A DNA stretch of 64,000 nucleotides from Hortaea werneckii (taxonomy: Eukaryota; Ascomycota; Dothideomycetes; Mycosphaerellales; Teratosphaeriaceae): assembly GCA_037044905.1 (NCBI GenBank), contig JBAOKB010000020.1:1736001-1800000 (forward strand), given 5' to 3'. How positions within the stretch are numbered: the first letter of the stretch is position 1; each line of letters begins with the position of its first letter. This document shows positions 52,493-63,478 of this stretch, piece by piece. Position numbers and translations under genes: made by a program. The notes below the pieces were generated by a model, which was given only the letters and a program-made list of their open reading frames with translations, was not told where the DNA came from and made no database searches.

Positions 52493-55400
52493 CTACGAAG
52501 GAGCCATGTCCATCTCGGCCGCCTCCCGATACATTTTCAGCTCGTCGAGTTGGGACGTCAGGTCGGTGAGGATGTCGGACATAGGGCACGCCTGCTTCAG
52601 CATGCCGTGTTTGAAAGGCCGGATCATGTTCCTGACGGCGAGGGTGGTGATGCAAGTCTACAAAAGCAAATCAGTAACTGTTTCTGTTGAGGGGAGAAAA
52701 ATAAGACGTCTAAAGAGCGACTTGGAAAGCACTTACCTCGATCCTACTAATCTGGTGCTCGACGAAATTGAGCAGGAATCGATCCGTGACCTCACCACCT
52801 CTCGCCTTCATACGCTCCAGCAACGCCGTCTCGGGCGGCTTCAGGGACGTGATGCCCGTGCTCTCTAGGGAACTGCAGAGCATCTCAAGACGGAGACTAA
52901 CGTTCCAGAGATCCCATACGTTCTCCGTGTCGATGGTCAGCTCGCTATTCCGCGTCTTGGTCGCCTGGTGTTCATCTTTCGAGCGCGCCTCCGCCTCCGC
53001 CTTCTGCTGTTGGACCACGAGACGGGAGGCCAGCGAATGCGGGTACATGAGGTAGATGTACTCAGGGTTCTCCAGACCCTTCAAGGTCCGCTGTCCGAGG
53101 TCTTTGACCTCGAAGCCTTGACTGCTGAGCGAACGCAGCTCGCGCCGGATAGCTTGTGTCATCATGTCATCGCTGAGCGTGTCCTCAGAGCCGGTAGAAC
53201 CACTGCGGTCGCTTTCAATATGGCTTTCCAGCATCCTCTGTACTTCCTGGATGAAGTCCGACGACACACAGATCTGCCCACCATCTGCAACGCCTTCTAT
53301 ACGGGCCGCACGATTGACCATTGGGCCGAAATAGTCCATACGCTTCGTGACCGGATCAATCTCGCATACAGGACGGCCCCAGTGGACACCCATTCTTACG
53401 CTGAGACCTCGGAAGATGACATTGCCATCAGCATCCTGCATCTCCTCGCCGTGGACGCTATTCAAGATCTCTTGTGGCCATTGGACCTCCAGCAGCTGCG
53501 TCTGGATAGTGAATGACCACAGGAGAGCCGATGTCACTGTGGGGAAGGCGACCATGAACGCATCACCTTCAGTCTTGACCTCGTACCCACCAATGATACG
53601 CAGATGCCGACGCATGACTTCGTTGTGCATCTTGATAGCGCTTTGCATGGCCTCTGGATACGTCTCCCACAAGATGGTGCTGTTCTTGATATCCGTGAAC
53701 ACCAGAGTGACCTCGCCAGTGGGGGCGTCGACTTCCTGATCCAGACGTGCCAATCTTTGATCGCCGACAGCATCCCGTCTGCGCTTGCCTTTGCTGACAG
53801 TAGTGAAGAAGTCGTCCGGTCCACCAGAGGGATTCATGCTCATACTGTGCGTCCTGAAACGTGCTTTCTCACGCTTCCGCAAGTCGCTGACGCCGACCAT
53901 CATGACCATGATCTTGCCAGTTGCGCCAAAAGCGATTGCCAGGTCACGCAGCTTCTGTGCGGCGCGCATCAAATCCCCACGTTCTTGTCGAGCCACATCA
54001 ACAGCAAAATCTGGCGTAAGATAATCCCACAGCTCTCTAGAAGCCAGCAAGATCATCTCATCCGACTCTTTGATGTCGACTTTGCAGACATGCGGCGCAG
54101 CGACAACACAGGGCGAAAGCTGTACATATCCGAAAGCCCGGCTGACGTCCAGCTGATCGTTCAGCTTGCCTTGCCTGGATACGAAGCCTCCTGCCTCTCG
54201 GATACGCGCCCGTTCAGTCGTCTCGGCCGGGTCGTGCTTCCTTGTCATTACCCTGTGGCCGCCCTCAGACTGGATCAACAACGCCTGCGCGTCGCCTACA
54301 TTGGACATGTATAATTGCATGCCCTGCAAGTAGATCACCGTCGCAACGCTCCCGCTGTTCAAATCATCTTCACCCAATTCCGGGCCCGAGACACTTGGCC
54401 TATGCACCAAGGCGCTGCTCGGATGTTCCCTGGCGTCTAACGCTTGCGTAGCAGCTGTCGACAGTTCCTTATTGAGTCCCAGATAAGTCCTTCTCATAGC
54501 ATCCACAGGCGTTTCATCATTCCCGAGTTTCTCGAGCTCTTCGATGAAATGATGCTTGAACTTCTCATGCAGATACTTTGCCACCCTGCTGCCTCCGCTC
54601 GACAAGCTCTGCCCATCGAACAGACCTACCAACGTCTCGTCCTCGTGTCCTCGGAATCTCGGTACCACCATGTCCAACGTCGACAAGTGCTCGTTCCTGC
54701 CCAGCGTGTCCGCCATACCATATGGCATCGTATTCCCTATCGTGCTCCCTGCCGTCCTCACACGTCGATCTGGGGCCTGGTCGGGAACGCTTGGGATTGT
54801 CAGTGTGACGTCCATCAACCCCAGCACCCTTAGATTCACCAGACTCGAAAACCCAGTCAAATCCCTGCTATCCCTTGCGTTCAGGCTTTGAGCACTAGGC
54901 TTGATCTCCAGCCTCTTGTTCCCGCTCAGGTTGAGGTAGCGCAACTGGTGGTTCCAATTCCAGTTCCAGTCGTATGGCCAATTGGAGACGTTGTACTTCA
55001 GAACATTACTTCCCACATCCAGGATGGCCAGTTTCTGCACCTTTCCAAGTTCGGCAGGTAAGACCTGGAATTTGTTGTTGTTGAGATGCAGCACCTTCAG
55101 ACTACTACTCTCCTCCAAGTCCTCACTTGGCAAACTGGTCAAATCGTTCCCGCTCAGGTATAGCTCGGTCAAATGCGTCCATCTCCTGATCGTCCGTGGC
55201 GGGATATCGTAAAGTTGATTGTAACTCAGGTTCAATATCCGCAATTCCGGCAGAAGCACCAGCTCGTTGAACACGTCGTCCTCTAGTCGGTTGTCGGCAA
55301 GGAACAGATGGCGGAGGCTAGTCGAAAACGTCGTCGCCAGCCTAGAGCTCAACGTGCTATCCTTCCTGATTCCTTGTCCCTGAGGTCCAGTCGGCCCAGT

Positions 55401-58400
55401 CGGCCCAGTCGGCGTAGCAGTTCCAGTAGTATTGACGCTACTCGCCGTACTCGCATTTCTCGGCAGCGCACCAGGTCCAGTCTTTCCTGTGGAAGAGTTA
55501 TAACTCACCACACTCCCCTTTCGACTCGCGCTACCACCCGGCGAAGATGACACACTTAACATACCACTCGCCTGGCTCGGCCTCCGCATCTGGAAATCTT
55601 CCAATTTGCCCAACTCTTCGAAATCGGGACTGGTTCCCAATGGTCCGCTGCCTTCTTTTGCCGGCGTCATGCCGCCCGCCGCGAAGCCCAAGTCCGCTGG
55701 CAGCGGCGGCAAAGGTGCAGTGGCCGGTTTCGGAAAGTCCGCCAGCACGTTGCTCGACACGTTGAGAGTCTCCAATCGCTTAGCGTACCAGATCTCAGGA
55801 GGCAAGATAGACAGGTTGTTCTCCCTGACATCCAAGTACCTCAGTTCCGTCAGCCTCCCGATCTCTGTCGGCAATCTGCTGAGCTCATTCTTGGCGATAG
55901 ACAGATACTCGAGCTTGCTTAGCAGTCCGAAATGCGGGCTCAAGCTCACAAAGTGGTTCTTCGAGATGGTCAACTTGGTCAGCCCGCCCATCTTCATGAA
56001 CACAGCATCCGGCAATCGGCTCAGCTTCGCGCTTGCGAGGTTCAATACACTTAATGTCGGCACGGGCGCATTCAGATCAAAATTCGTCACCGGGTTGTGG
56101 TTCAGGAATAACACCTTCAGCCTTGCAAAGGAGCCTTCAAATTGCGAGATGGAATTATGACCCAGCATTAAAATTTCCAACTTGGGCAGCTGAGACACGA
56201 CGTCGATATTGCTAATCGCATTGAACCGGGCATCAATCTCCTTCAGGTTGATCAGATGGCTGAAACTTCGATCAAAAGGTCCAGACAACTTATTGTTCGT
56301 CGCCCAGAGTCGCTCCAGATTGCTCAAGGTCCCAAGATCGCCCAGACTCGAGATCGAGTTGAAGCTCACGTCCAAGTCGACAAGCGTAGTGAGTTGGCGT
56401 AGGGCATCCGGAAATTCGGTCAATGAGTTGGAGCTCAGGTTCAGACTTCTCAAGGCATGGTACTGGCTGAAATACGGAGGAACGCTAGAGAGCTTATTGT
56501 TGCTCAGCTTCAAGCTGACCAGCCCATTCAGCTTCCACAGATCCGCATGCTCGAGCTGTTCAAGTCGGTTGTTGGAAATATCAAGCATGGTAAGCCTCTG
56601 CGCGAGACTCAGACTTGGGGAAGCCGCCAGGCCTCGTTGGACGTATACTTGATTTCTCTCAGACTCGTGCAGCTCTGAATGAAATCCTTGGGGATGTCAA
56701 GCTTCAAATTCCTGCTCAGGTTCAAAGTGATAATCTCCGTGGCCTTCTGGTACAGCGTAATGGGAATCGTGATGAGGTTCCTACCACTCAGATCAATGTG
56801 GTTGAAGCGCTGCATCTTATTGAAACCAGGGTCCCGCTCCAGACTACTATACCCGCTCATCTTAGCAGGCAGGAAAGTAAATCTGCAAAGGTACCCATGA
56901 TCCTCTCTTCCCAAGTCTTCAAGACGATCGCTTTCTTTATACCCGGCCATCTCCAGCAGCTTCTTCTGCATGACCAATGGGCGCTCGCCAGGCTCTAATT
57001 GTCGCGAAGCATCTTGCTTCCGCATCACAATCTGGTAGTTGTCTAGCTCGTCCTGCAGGAAGGTCTTCTTTGCCATCATACTTATAAGCTCGGCGGCGGT
57101 GGTGTTTAAGCTTGCAGAGATGACCGCAAATGTGCTGTCGGCGCGGAAGATACGCATAAAGTACATTGGCCCAGGGTCTTCGTCTCGTGGCACGTTGCCT
57201 TCGTCGTCGAGTTCCATCAGACGTCCTTGGTTCTCATCTGTGACACGCCTCACAGCCCAGCTATCAGGTGCGTTCCACTCTCCGGTATCTTCTACGCCCT
57301 GATTTGGCTGCTTTGTAGTAGGTTGTTCGCCAGGCCAGCCAGTGTAGATGTCGTTGTTCGGCGGTGTCATGGGTGGTTGTCGGTGATCGACGATGCCCTC
57401 CATGTGAGACATATCTGTATCTAGATGCCATAGTGCATCGCCTTCTCCAGGACCGGCAGCGTTAGGGTCTTTGGTCAGCTGACGGACATCTGCGGCGGTG
57501 TCACCTTTTCTCCCTTTGAAAGGTATCCGAGACTGCTTCTGTTGCCCTGAGACATTCCCGTTTGCCGTATCCGTGCGCACAGTTCCCTTTGACGGCCTCG
57601 AGACGGACTTCGTCTCGTTTCGCGACTTGTTGACAAGAGAGTTATTCATTGGCAGACTCGTCATGGAAGCAGACGTATGCAGACCTTCGCCGGAAGCCTT
57701 TTCATTCTTATGCCTGCCAGTGACCCTATCAAACAACGATCTCTTGTTTGGCGCTGGACCACCATCGCGTGGCGATCTTTGATTCTGCACGTGTCCGCCC
57801 AACGATGAATGTGCGCTCGGTGTCGGGCTCGTCGCGCGCGCCCTCAGATTGAGTGTCGAGCTCATGGCGGACGAGGGCTCGCGATCCCGACGCAAAGTAC
57901 TGAAAGACTGGTCTCGGCTAGTTGCAGGACGTAGCGGGTATCCATGGCTGATGCTAGGCTTCTCTTCCGTGCTTCGGTTATGTCTGTGGCCGGGCAGGTG
58001 CAGGCGATGGGACCTCGAAGGGCGGCCATTGCTTTGCTCTGCGATTTGCGTTTCGGAGGGGTTGCGATCCTGCATCTAAATTGTCAGCTGCGGCTTCCAC
58101 GTTGTACTCCGATATACCAGGCAAGCGCCGCCTCTACATTCTCAACTCACTTGATCCTGAAAGACCCATGGCGTGACCTCGCTACTCGGGCCTGGTGCCA
58201 CAGGTGTTCTCGGCCTGGAACTAGATGGACTTGGCGGTCCACTCCTCCCCAGGGCATCGTTCATGCTATTATTCCTTGCCCTTGAAGCCCCAGGTGCGAA
58301 TGAGGGCAAAATGCCCCCCTTCATCGAGCTCGCCTCAGAATTGTGCCTACTTGTACTGCCATTGTCCTGCTGTCCACTATTGTACGGATCTTCCCCGAAG

Positions 58401-59288
58401 AAGCCATGAAGCTTCTTCTTGTATTTGTTGCTGAAACTCGACTTGGATCCAGAAGAAGAGACGGTCGTCGCGCTGGCGATCGAGGGCCTCCGATCATCGC
58501 CATCGCCCGGGAAGCCCATGCCGTTAGGTGGCGCGTAGCCAGGCGAGACTTGGCCCAGATTTTCATTCGAATCATCGTAGAAACTGCTGCTAAAGATGGA
58601 GTTGGGCATAGGTCGCTCGTTACCGCCGCTACGGCCGTCCCATTGCAAGGAGGCGGAAGGCGGGTGGCGGTTGATTGAGGGCGCATTGCCTTGGCCTTGA
58701 TGGATGGTAAAGTCGTTGCGGAATTCGCTCGGCTGTGAGCCAGGTGAGGGTGCGTCGTCCTGCTCCCATGGTGCGATGGTGCCGCGCGCGTTGCTGGCAG
58801 GCGCTTGCTTGCCAGCGACGACTGTGCCGGGAGACACTTCGGAGTCTTTGCGATCGAGTCTGGATGCACAGCATGGTTAGCTAAGGGGTATCTCCCGAAG
58901 GACGCAAAGCCATTGACGCCAACTCAAAGATGGTCCGGACGTACTGCAATCGCTTATTCTTTGTGTTTTCCGTGTTGACAGTGACGGCTGCGCCCCGGCC
59001 TTCTTTCAAGCTCCCTTTGCGACCGCCATCTCCACTGCTCCCGCCGCCACCGCCGCCGCCATCACCCAACTTCCCGCCCAAGTGTCCCCGGACTGTACTG
59101 TTTGACCGCCAACTTTCGGCTCCCGAGCTTTCCGCGCTTCCTTGTCGGCCTTCATGCGGTTGCGTCGATCGTTGTTGCTGCTGATACTGGGGTTGTTGAT
59201 ATAATGGTTGTTGTTGTTGTTGCTGCTGCTGCCCGCCTCCGTCGTGCTGGCCCGTGCCTTCCTTGCTGCGTTTGTTGCGGAGCGTCAT
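52493..59288 (-). CDS. Fungal adenylate cyclase (RA - LRR - PP2C-like - cyclase), one frame break
   Basis: Model complement(58945..59288, 58151..58859, 52737..58075, 52493..52657), about 2185 aa once a single-base break is allowed for. Introns: GTACGT...TCCAG, GTGAGT...TTTAG, GTAAGT...TGTAG. Order: poly-Gln/Gly-rich N-terminus; Ser/Pro-rich region; Ras-association domain (GPMYFMRIFRADSTFAVIS...); about 20 leucine-rich repeats, interrupted by a Ser/Gly/Pro insert with collagen-like GPTGPTGPQ; PP2C-like domain (RFRGHEDETLVGLFDGQSLSSGG, lacking the usual metal Asp pattern in part); class III cyclase core (VTLVFTDIKNSTILWE, GGYEVKTEGDAFMVAF, VRMGVHWGRPV); C-terminal helical domain in the last exon. 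The enzyme makes cAMP under Ras and G-alpha control at the plasma membrane. At 56617-56620 the minus-strand CCCC run appears one base short: LRR frame ends LPQV-stop at 56609 while the next frame continues SLSLAQRLTMLDIS. Likely a sequence error. Confidence 0.9.
55388..55413. repeat. Three-copy 9-bp tandem repeat coding for Gly-Pro-Thr
   Basis: CAGTCGGCC repeated about three times inside the LRR insert of adenylate cyclase; the minus strand codes for a TPTGPTGPTGPQGQ-like, collagen-style stretch. Confidence 0.7.
59206..59232. repeat. TTG/CTG microsatellite coding for poly-Gln
   Basis: Encodes the poly-Gln near the N-terminus of adenylate cyclase on the minus strand. Confidence 0.7.
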
Positions 59289-60601
59289 GCTACCTGCGGT
59301 GCGCGTCGCCGCCCAGCTGCATCGCTCTCACTCATCGGACGCCCTTCTTGCCGAGCATTACGGACGAGTGGTAATAGGCAGGCAGGCACAGAAGATGGGA
59401 GCGCGGATTTCTCGTTCGGATGATCGGGTCGCTTTTCCCGTCTGTCCGGGCTACGGCAATAGCTGGACAGTCCTGCGCAGGATAGTACAATGGTACTGTA
59501 TAGCTGTGTCGTGAGATGTCGGTCCGACTTGAGTGCGTGGGGGATCTAGATGGCAAGCCGCGGGACGGACAGGCGCGTGGCGCACGGGGTATCAGGTACA
59601 GGCTACTGTGGTATGAGATATCGTGGAGTCAGCAGCTGCAGCCAGCTCGAGGATGCTTGCTGGTGGTGAAATGACGAGGGCAGCGCTCAAGACCTTCGTC
59701 TTCAGTGAGACTCCACTACTGATGAGAGGCGCGCGCGCAAGCAACCGCAAGTGTGATGGGTGGAGGCGCGGCTCGGTTCGGCGAGGATCGCCGCTGGGCT
59801 TGCAGACGCTGCCGCCGCCGACGAAACCGATGAAGGATTCCGCGGGGCTGGCTGGCACGAGCGCGGCTGAACCAGTTGCTGTGTGTTTTAATGAAATGCC
59901 ATCAATCAAAAACCGACTAACAGTATGCTGTGCACTATACCGCTGCTGCTACGGTAAGAGATTACTGCGTCGTGATTTCCTTGCGACCGAAATCTCCAAT
60001 GTCTCATGATGACGCTGCGTTGGATACTACTAGTATGTATCTCGCCACATGTACTGCTAGGTAGTGTAGCTTCATCGCCGGCACCACCTCGTCAGCTTAG
60101 CAGCTTCCTTCCCGCCGCCGTTCGCAGCAGAGAGAGCAGCTACGCGGAGCACTGGTGGGGCTGGACCCTGCAAAGCTGAGAGCTGAACAAAGCCCGCAGT
60201 GGAAACAAGGGCGCCCAGCGGTCACTGTGCTCCAGCGTCAGGCCACCGACGGCCACACCGGAAATGGATCCAGTCACCTAGAGCACTCGTAGCCCCCGCG
60301 CAATCCTCTTCAGAATGTCAATGGTGTTTTGTAGGACACATTATACACACTACATATCGAAGGGTGGTATCGAAGGAAACATGTCCTCCTCGTCTGCATT
60401 CCTTTCCGAAGCCAGTTCCAAATCCCTAGCGGATTCTGAGCACTGTCCGACCGGCAGCAGCACTGCTACTGGTTTTTTCTCTCAAGACCACCCAAACCCA
60501 ACCTGACTGATGGTATCATAGTTATTAAATAACATGCAACAACGCCCAGATCCCTCTCATCCCTAACGCCAATCATGCTGTTTTGATATACTACCCATTC
60601 T
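59289..60601. other. Intergenic, about 1.3 kb, adenylate cyclase 5' region
   Basis: Promoter and probably a long leader of adenylate cyclase, plus the 3' flank of the patatin-like gene. No coding signal accepted. Confidence 0.5.
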
Positions 60602-62545
60602 TCACCGCGAAGGCAGACTCGGCTTGCTCGCTGTGTTGACGACCGGCGGCGGGCCGTCCACATCAGGGTACGGCAGCCCTCTCCCTAGTTCGCCCATGTT
60701 CATAAACGTCCTCGGCCCTTCGTTGCCTCGTCGTGGCGCTCCGTAGCCGTTCTGCTGTCCATCCGGATACGGCAACGGAGTCTTGGGTGGCAAGGGCGGC
60801 GCATCGACACTCGCTCGAGGACTTAATCCTGTGCTGCTAACACTAGGTTGGTGATGAGGGAAAGATGGCGAGACGGGTGAGTAATGCTGCTGCTGCTGCT
60901 GCTGTTGCGGCGATGCTGAGGCCTGTTGTGGGTGATACCCGTAACCCGGTTGTCCAGGTCGCTGGTTAGGGGACTGAGGCCCGGATCCAGTGGGAGGCGG
61001 ATAGGCGTCTTCCGGTATGACTGCGATCTTCTCGTCCGATGCGCTGTGCGAACGCTCGTGCTCGCGCTGCGCGCTGGGCCGAAACGGCTGCGTTTGATAA
61101 TACATGTCATCTGCCGGCAGCTCGACAGCCATGGGATTTGATGTCGGGGGAGGAGGTGCGGCAGGCAGTGGGCGATCCCAGGGGTTGTCCCAGCTATTCC
61201 GCGGCATTCCTTCAGGCTGTCCGTTCGCTCGCCGGCTCTCTGCACGATCGTGTCGAACCTTCGCAAATTGGATCTTCGCTAATTTGACTGCTGCGCTCTG
61301 GTTGGTGTTCTCGATATCCCTCTTTGCAAGATATGTGCGTGTCATGGTGGATATCTCCGATAGTCGAGCCCACTCGTTCATACCGAATTCTCCAACACCG
61401 ACTTCAACATTGAGTCGATAATAATTCTCCACATTAACTCCTCTCGCAATCAGGTGGTCCTTGAGCATGTATTGATGCGTTTGCTCGCACCCCTCAAGCT
61501 TGTTGATCAGCCGTCTTCTGGCCTCCGCGAACTCGCCCATAGAGCCGCCGAGGAAACCTTCCCACCACTCATGCTGGCGATTGTTGGTGCCCGGTGGACG
61601 CTTCCCCGTACCTATGCTGACAAAGACACCAACTTCACGCCCTGGCCACTCATTCTGCACTGCTTCATCAAGGATCAAAGGCGATGGATTATAAGTACCT
61701 CCGCCGTCATCTAAGTAGACAGACTGTCCTATTTGGACGGGCTTGAACGCAAGCGCTATTGCTGCTGTCGCCCTTCCTGCTTGCCAGATTGCGCACTTGA
61801 CATCTGGCGCCGGTTCCTTTCTCGAGTCATATGAACGTAGCAGCGTTGTCGTTTTGGTCCCTTTGAGCACGGCTGTCACGGCAGTCTTTGTGCGATTTTC
61901 CCGTGTATCGTAGAGATCCGCGTTGGCATTCCCCCATCTCAAGCTTCCCCCCATCCGCGCACTCATCGGACTCATACCCATTTGGCTATACCTCGAACTT
62001 TGACTCATACTCCTCCCCATCCCGCTTGCGGGCGCATGTGGCGATTGTGGGCTCCCAGGCGGTCCAGCGCTTTGCGGAACTTCAGAGCTCATCGGCGTTG
62101 CATTCGCAAGGAGATCATTCCCTTCGTCTTCAAACACTGTGTGTTCCCTCACGCATGCCTTAATGACCTCCTCCAGCTTGCTCGCCTTAAACATGGTGCT
62201 CTTGTATGGGATTCCCGCAAATGTCTTGTCCGTCTCAAACGCCCGCCGGGTTAGTCTCACGTACACATCCTTGCATGTATCGAGGTCTAAGCGCAGTCGG
62301 CCGAGCATGAGAGCGATCAAGCCGCCGGTTCCGGTGCCAGCAATGAGGTCGAAGTGATCGCAGGGTTTAGGTATCTCGTGCCGTTTGGGAGCGCGGCCCT
62401 CGATCTCCACAAAAGTCCGGTGCATGAGCTCTTGCAGGATGATGAGCATGGAGTATCCGCGCACACCGCCGCCATCGAGACATAGGATGCGCAACGGCGG
62501 ACCTTTGGTGGTGTCCTTGCGGCGAAGTCTGCCATTTTCCTCCAT
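60602..62545 (-). CDS. Patatin-like phospholipase-fold protein with altered nucleophile motif
   Basis: Single exon, 647 aa. Patatin fold: oxyanion loop DGGGVRG (24-30), then FDLIAGTGTGGLIALMLGRL, where the nucleophile elbow reads G70-T-G72-T-G74, so the usual Ser of GxSxG is Gly72 (codon GGA, 62332-62330). The second catalytic residue is kept in YLDDGGGTYNPSPL (Asp-Gly-Gly). A Ser/Pro/Met-rich insert (about 155-215) interrupts the fold. After residue 430 the protein is Pro/Gln/Ser-rich, with poly-Gln and SH3-type PPLPPKTPLP motifs. The rest of the fold (WEGFLGGSMGEFAEARRRL) is intact. I recall the GTGTG form in other fungal members of this branch, which would make it a conserved non-canonical or inactive lipase; this needs checking. 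Family members normally hydrolyse glycerophospholipids. No signal peptide or membrane segment. Confidence 0.88.
   Translation of the reverse strand: MEENGRLRRKDTTKGPPLRILCLDGGGVRGYSMLIILQELMHRTFVEIEGRAPKRHEIPKPCDHFDLIAGTGTGGLIALMLGRLRLDLDTCKDVYVRLTRRAFETDKTFAGIPYKSTMFKASKLEEVIKACVREHTVFEDEGNDLLANATPMSSEVPQSAGPPGSPQSPHAPASGMGRSMSQSSRYSQMGMSPMSARMGGSLRWGNANADLYDTRENRTKTAVTAVLKGTKTTTLLRSYDSRKEPAPDVKCAIWQAGRATAAIALAFKPVQIGQSVYLDDGGGTYNPSPLILDEAVQNEWPGREVGVFVSIGTGKRPPGTNNRQHEWWEGFLGGSMGEFAEARRRLINKLEGCEQTHQYMLKDHLIARGVNVENYYRLNVEVGVGEFGMNEWARLSEISTMTRTYLAKRDIENTNQSAAVKLAKIQFAKVRHDRAESRRANGQPEGMPRNSWDNPWDRPLPAAPPPPTSNPMAVELPADDMYYQTQPFRPSAQREHERSHSASDEKIAVIPEDAYPPPTGSGPQSPNQRPGQPGYGYHPQQASASPQQQQQQQHYSPVSPSFPHHQPSVSSTGLSPRASVDAPPLPPKTPLPYPDGQQNGYGAPRRGNEGPRTFMNMGELGRGLPYPDVDGPPPVVNTASKPSLPSR
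60885..60908. repeat. CTG microsatellite coding for poly-Gln
   Basis: Encodes a run of seven Gln in the C-terminal tail of the patatin-like protein. Confidence 0.7.
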
Positions 62546-63478
62546 TATTGCAAGATGCTAGTTGGCGGCGCAAAGGCCGCAATCTCGGGTGGGGGCACGC
62601 AAATAGGGTCGCTGTCCACAGACGGTATCGCTGGTGAAGGGTGTTGCGACGAGGTGGGTTGCAGTCACGGGTTGCGAACACGAGCGGCAGAGGCTCACCT
62701 TCCGACGGCCCAAGAGACCTCTAAGCTGGGCTGGGCTGGGCAATATCGGCGCAGGTATTATAGGGCTGGCTGACGTCGAGTGTTTGTCCGAAGGCGACGA
62801 GTGTCCGGGGGCAGTTGTCGCACAGTCAGCACTATGAGGAAAATAGCAACTGTGTTCTCGGTACCTTGCAGGAACGACGTTGCCGTCAGTGCGAACATGA
62901 ATATGCCGTCCCCGCTAAGGTATTTGTTTCGAAACCCCTCAAATCCTTAAGACTCAGCCCACCTCTCGCGCCTTTTACCCCCCGGACTCGAGCCGCCACT
63001 GAGCCAGCGGTACCGCTAGCGCTATTCTGGGCACTAGTGCGACTCCGCATCCAATAAGGTGGCTTTCTCGGGCCGCACGCTCGGCTTTGCAGCTGCCGAT
63101 TGTGGCTGATGCAGCTGGGCGCCCCTCTTGAAGAAGGGATTCACTTGCCAGTGAGCATTCTTGGTAAGACTGACAAGGCCGGTTCGTATCCATGGTGAGA
63201 CCAATGACGACCTTGCCAATCTTCGCGACATGGATTCTGCACTTCAGTAAGGCTAGAAAAGCGCCAGCGCAGGGGATAGCATACGCAAAATCTATGCGGT
63301 AGGCTCATTACCGTAGACGAAATGCTAGCAGGCAACATTTGCCAACTGAAACGCCACCTTTCTCTGAGAATCCTTAGCAAAATCATATACCATCTGTTAT
63401 ATGTACTGTTGGGTATCAAGAATGCGATCACATTGCACCTGTAAGGCGAGGACATGTCCTGGCAACAACTTCATTCCC
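62546..63478. other. Intergenic, about 0.9 kb, nothing recognised
   Basis: Upstream region of the patatin-like gene; short ORFs only. Confidence 0.5.
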
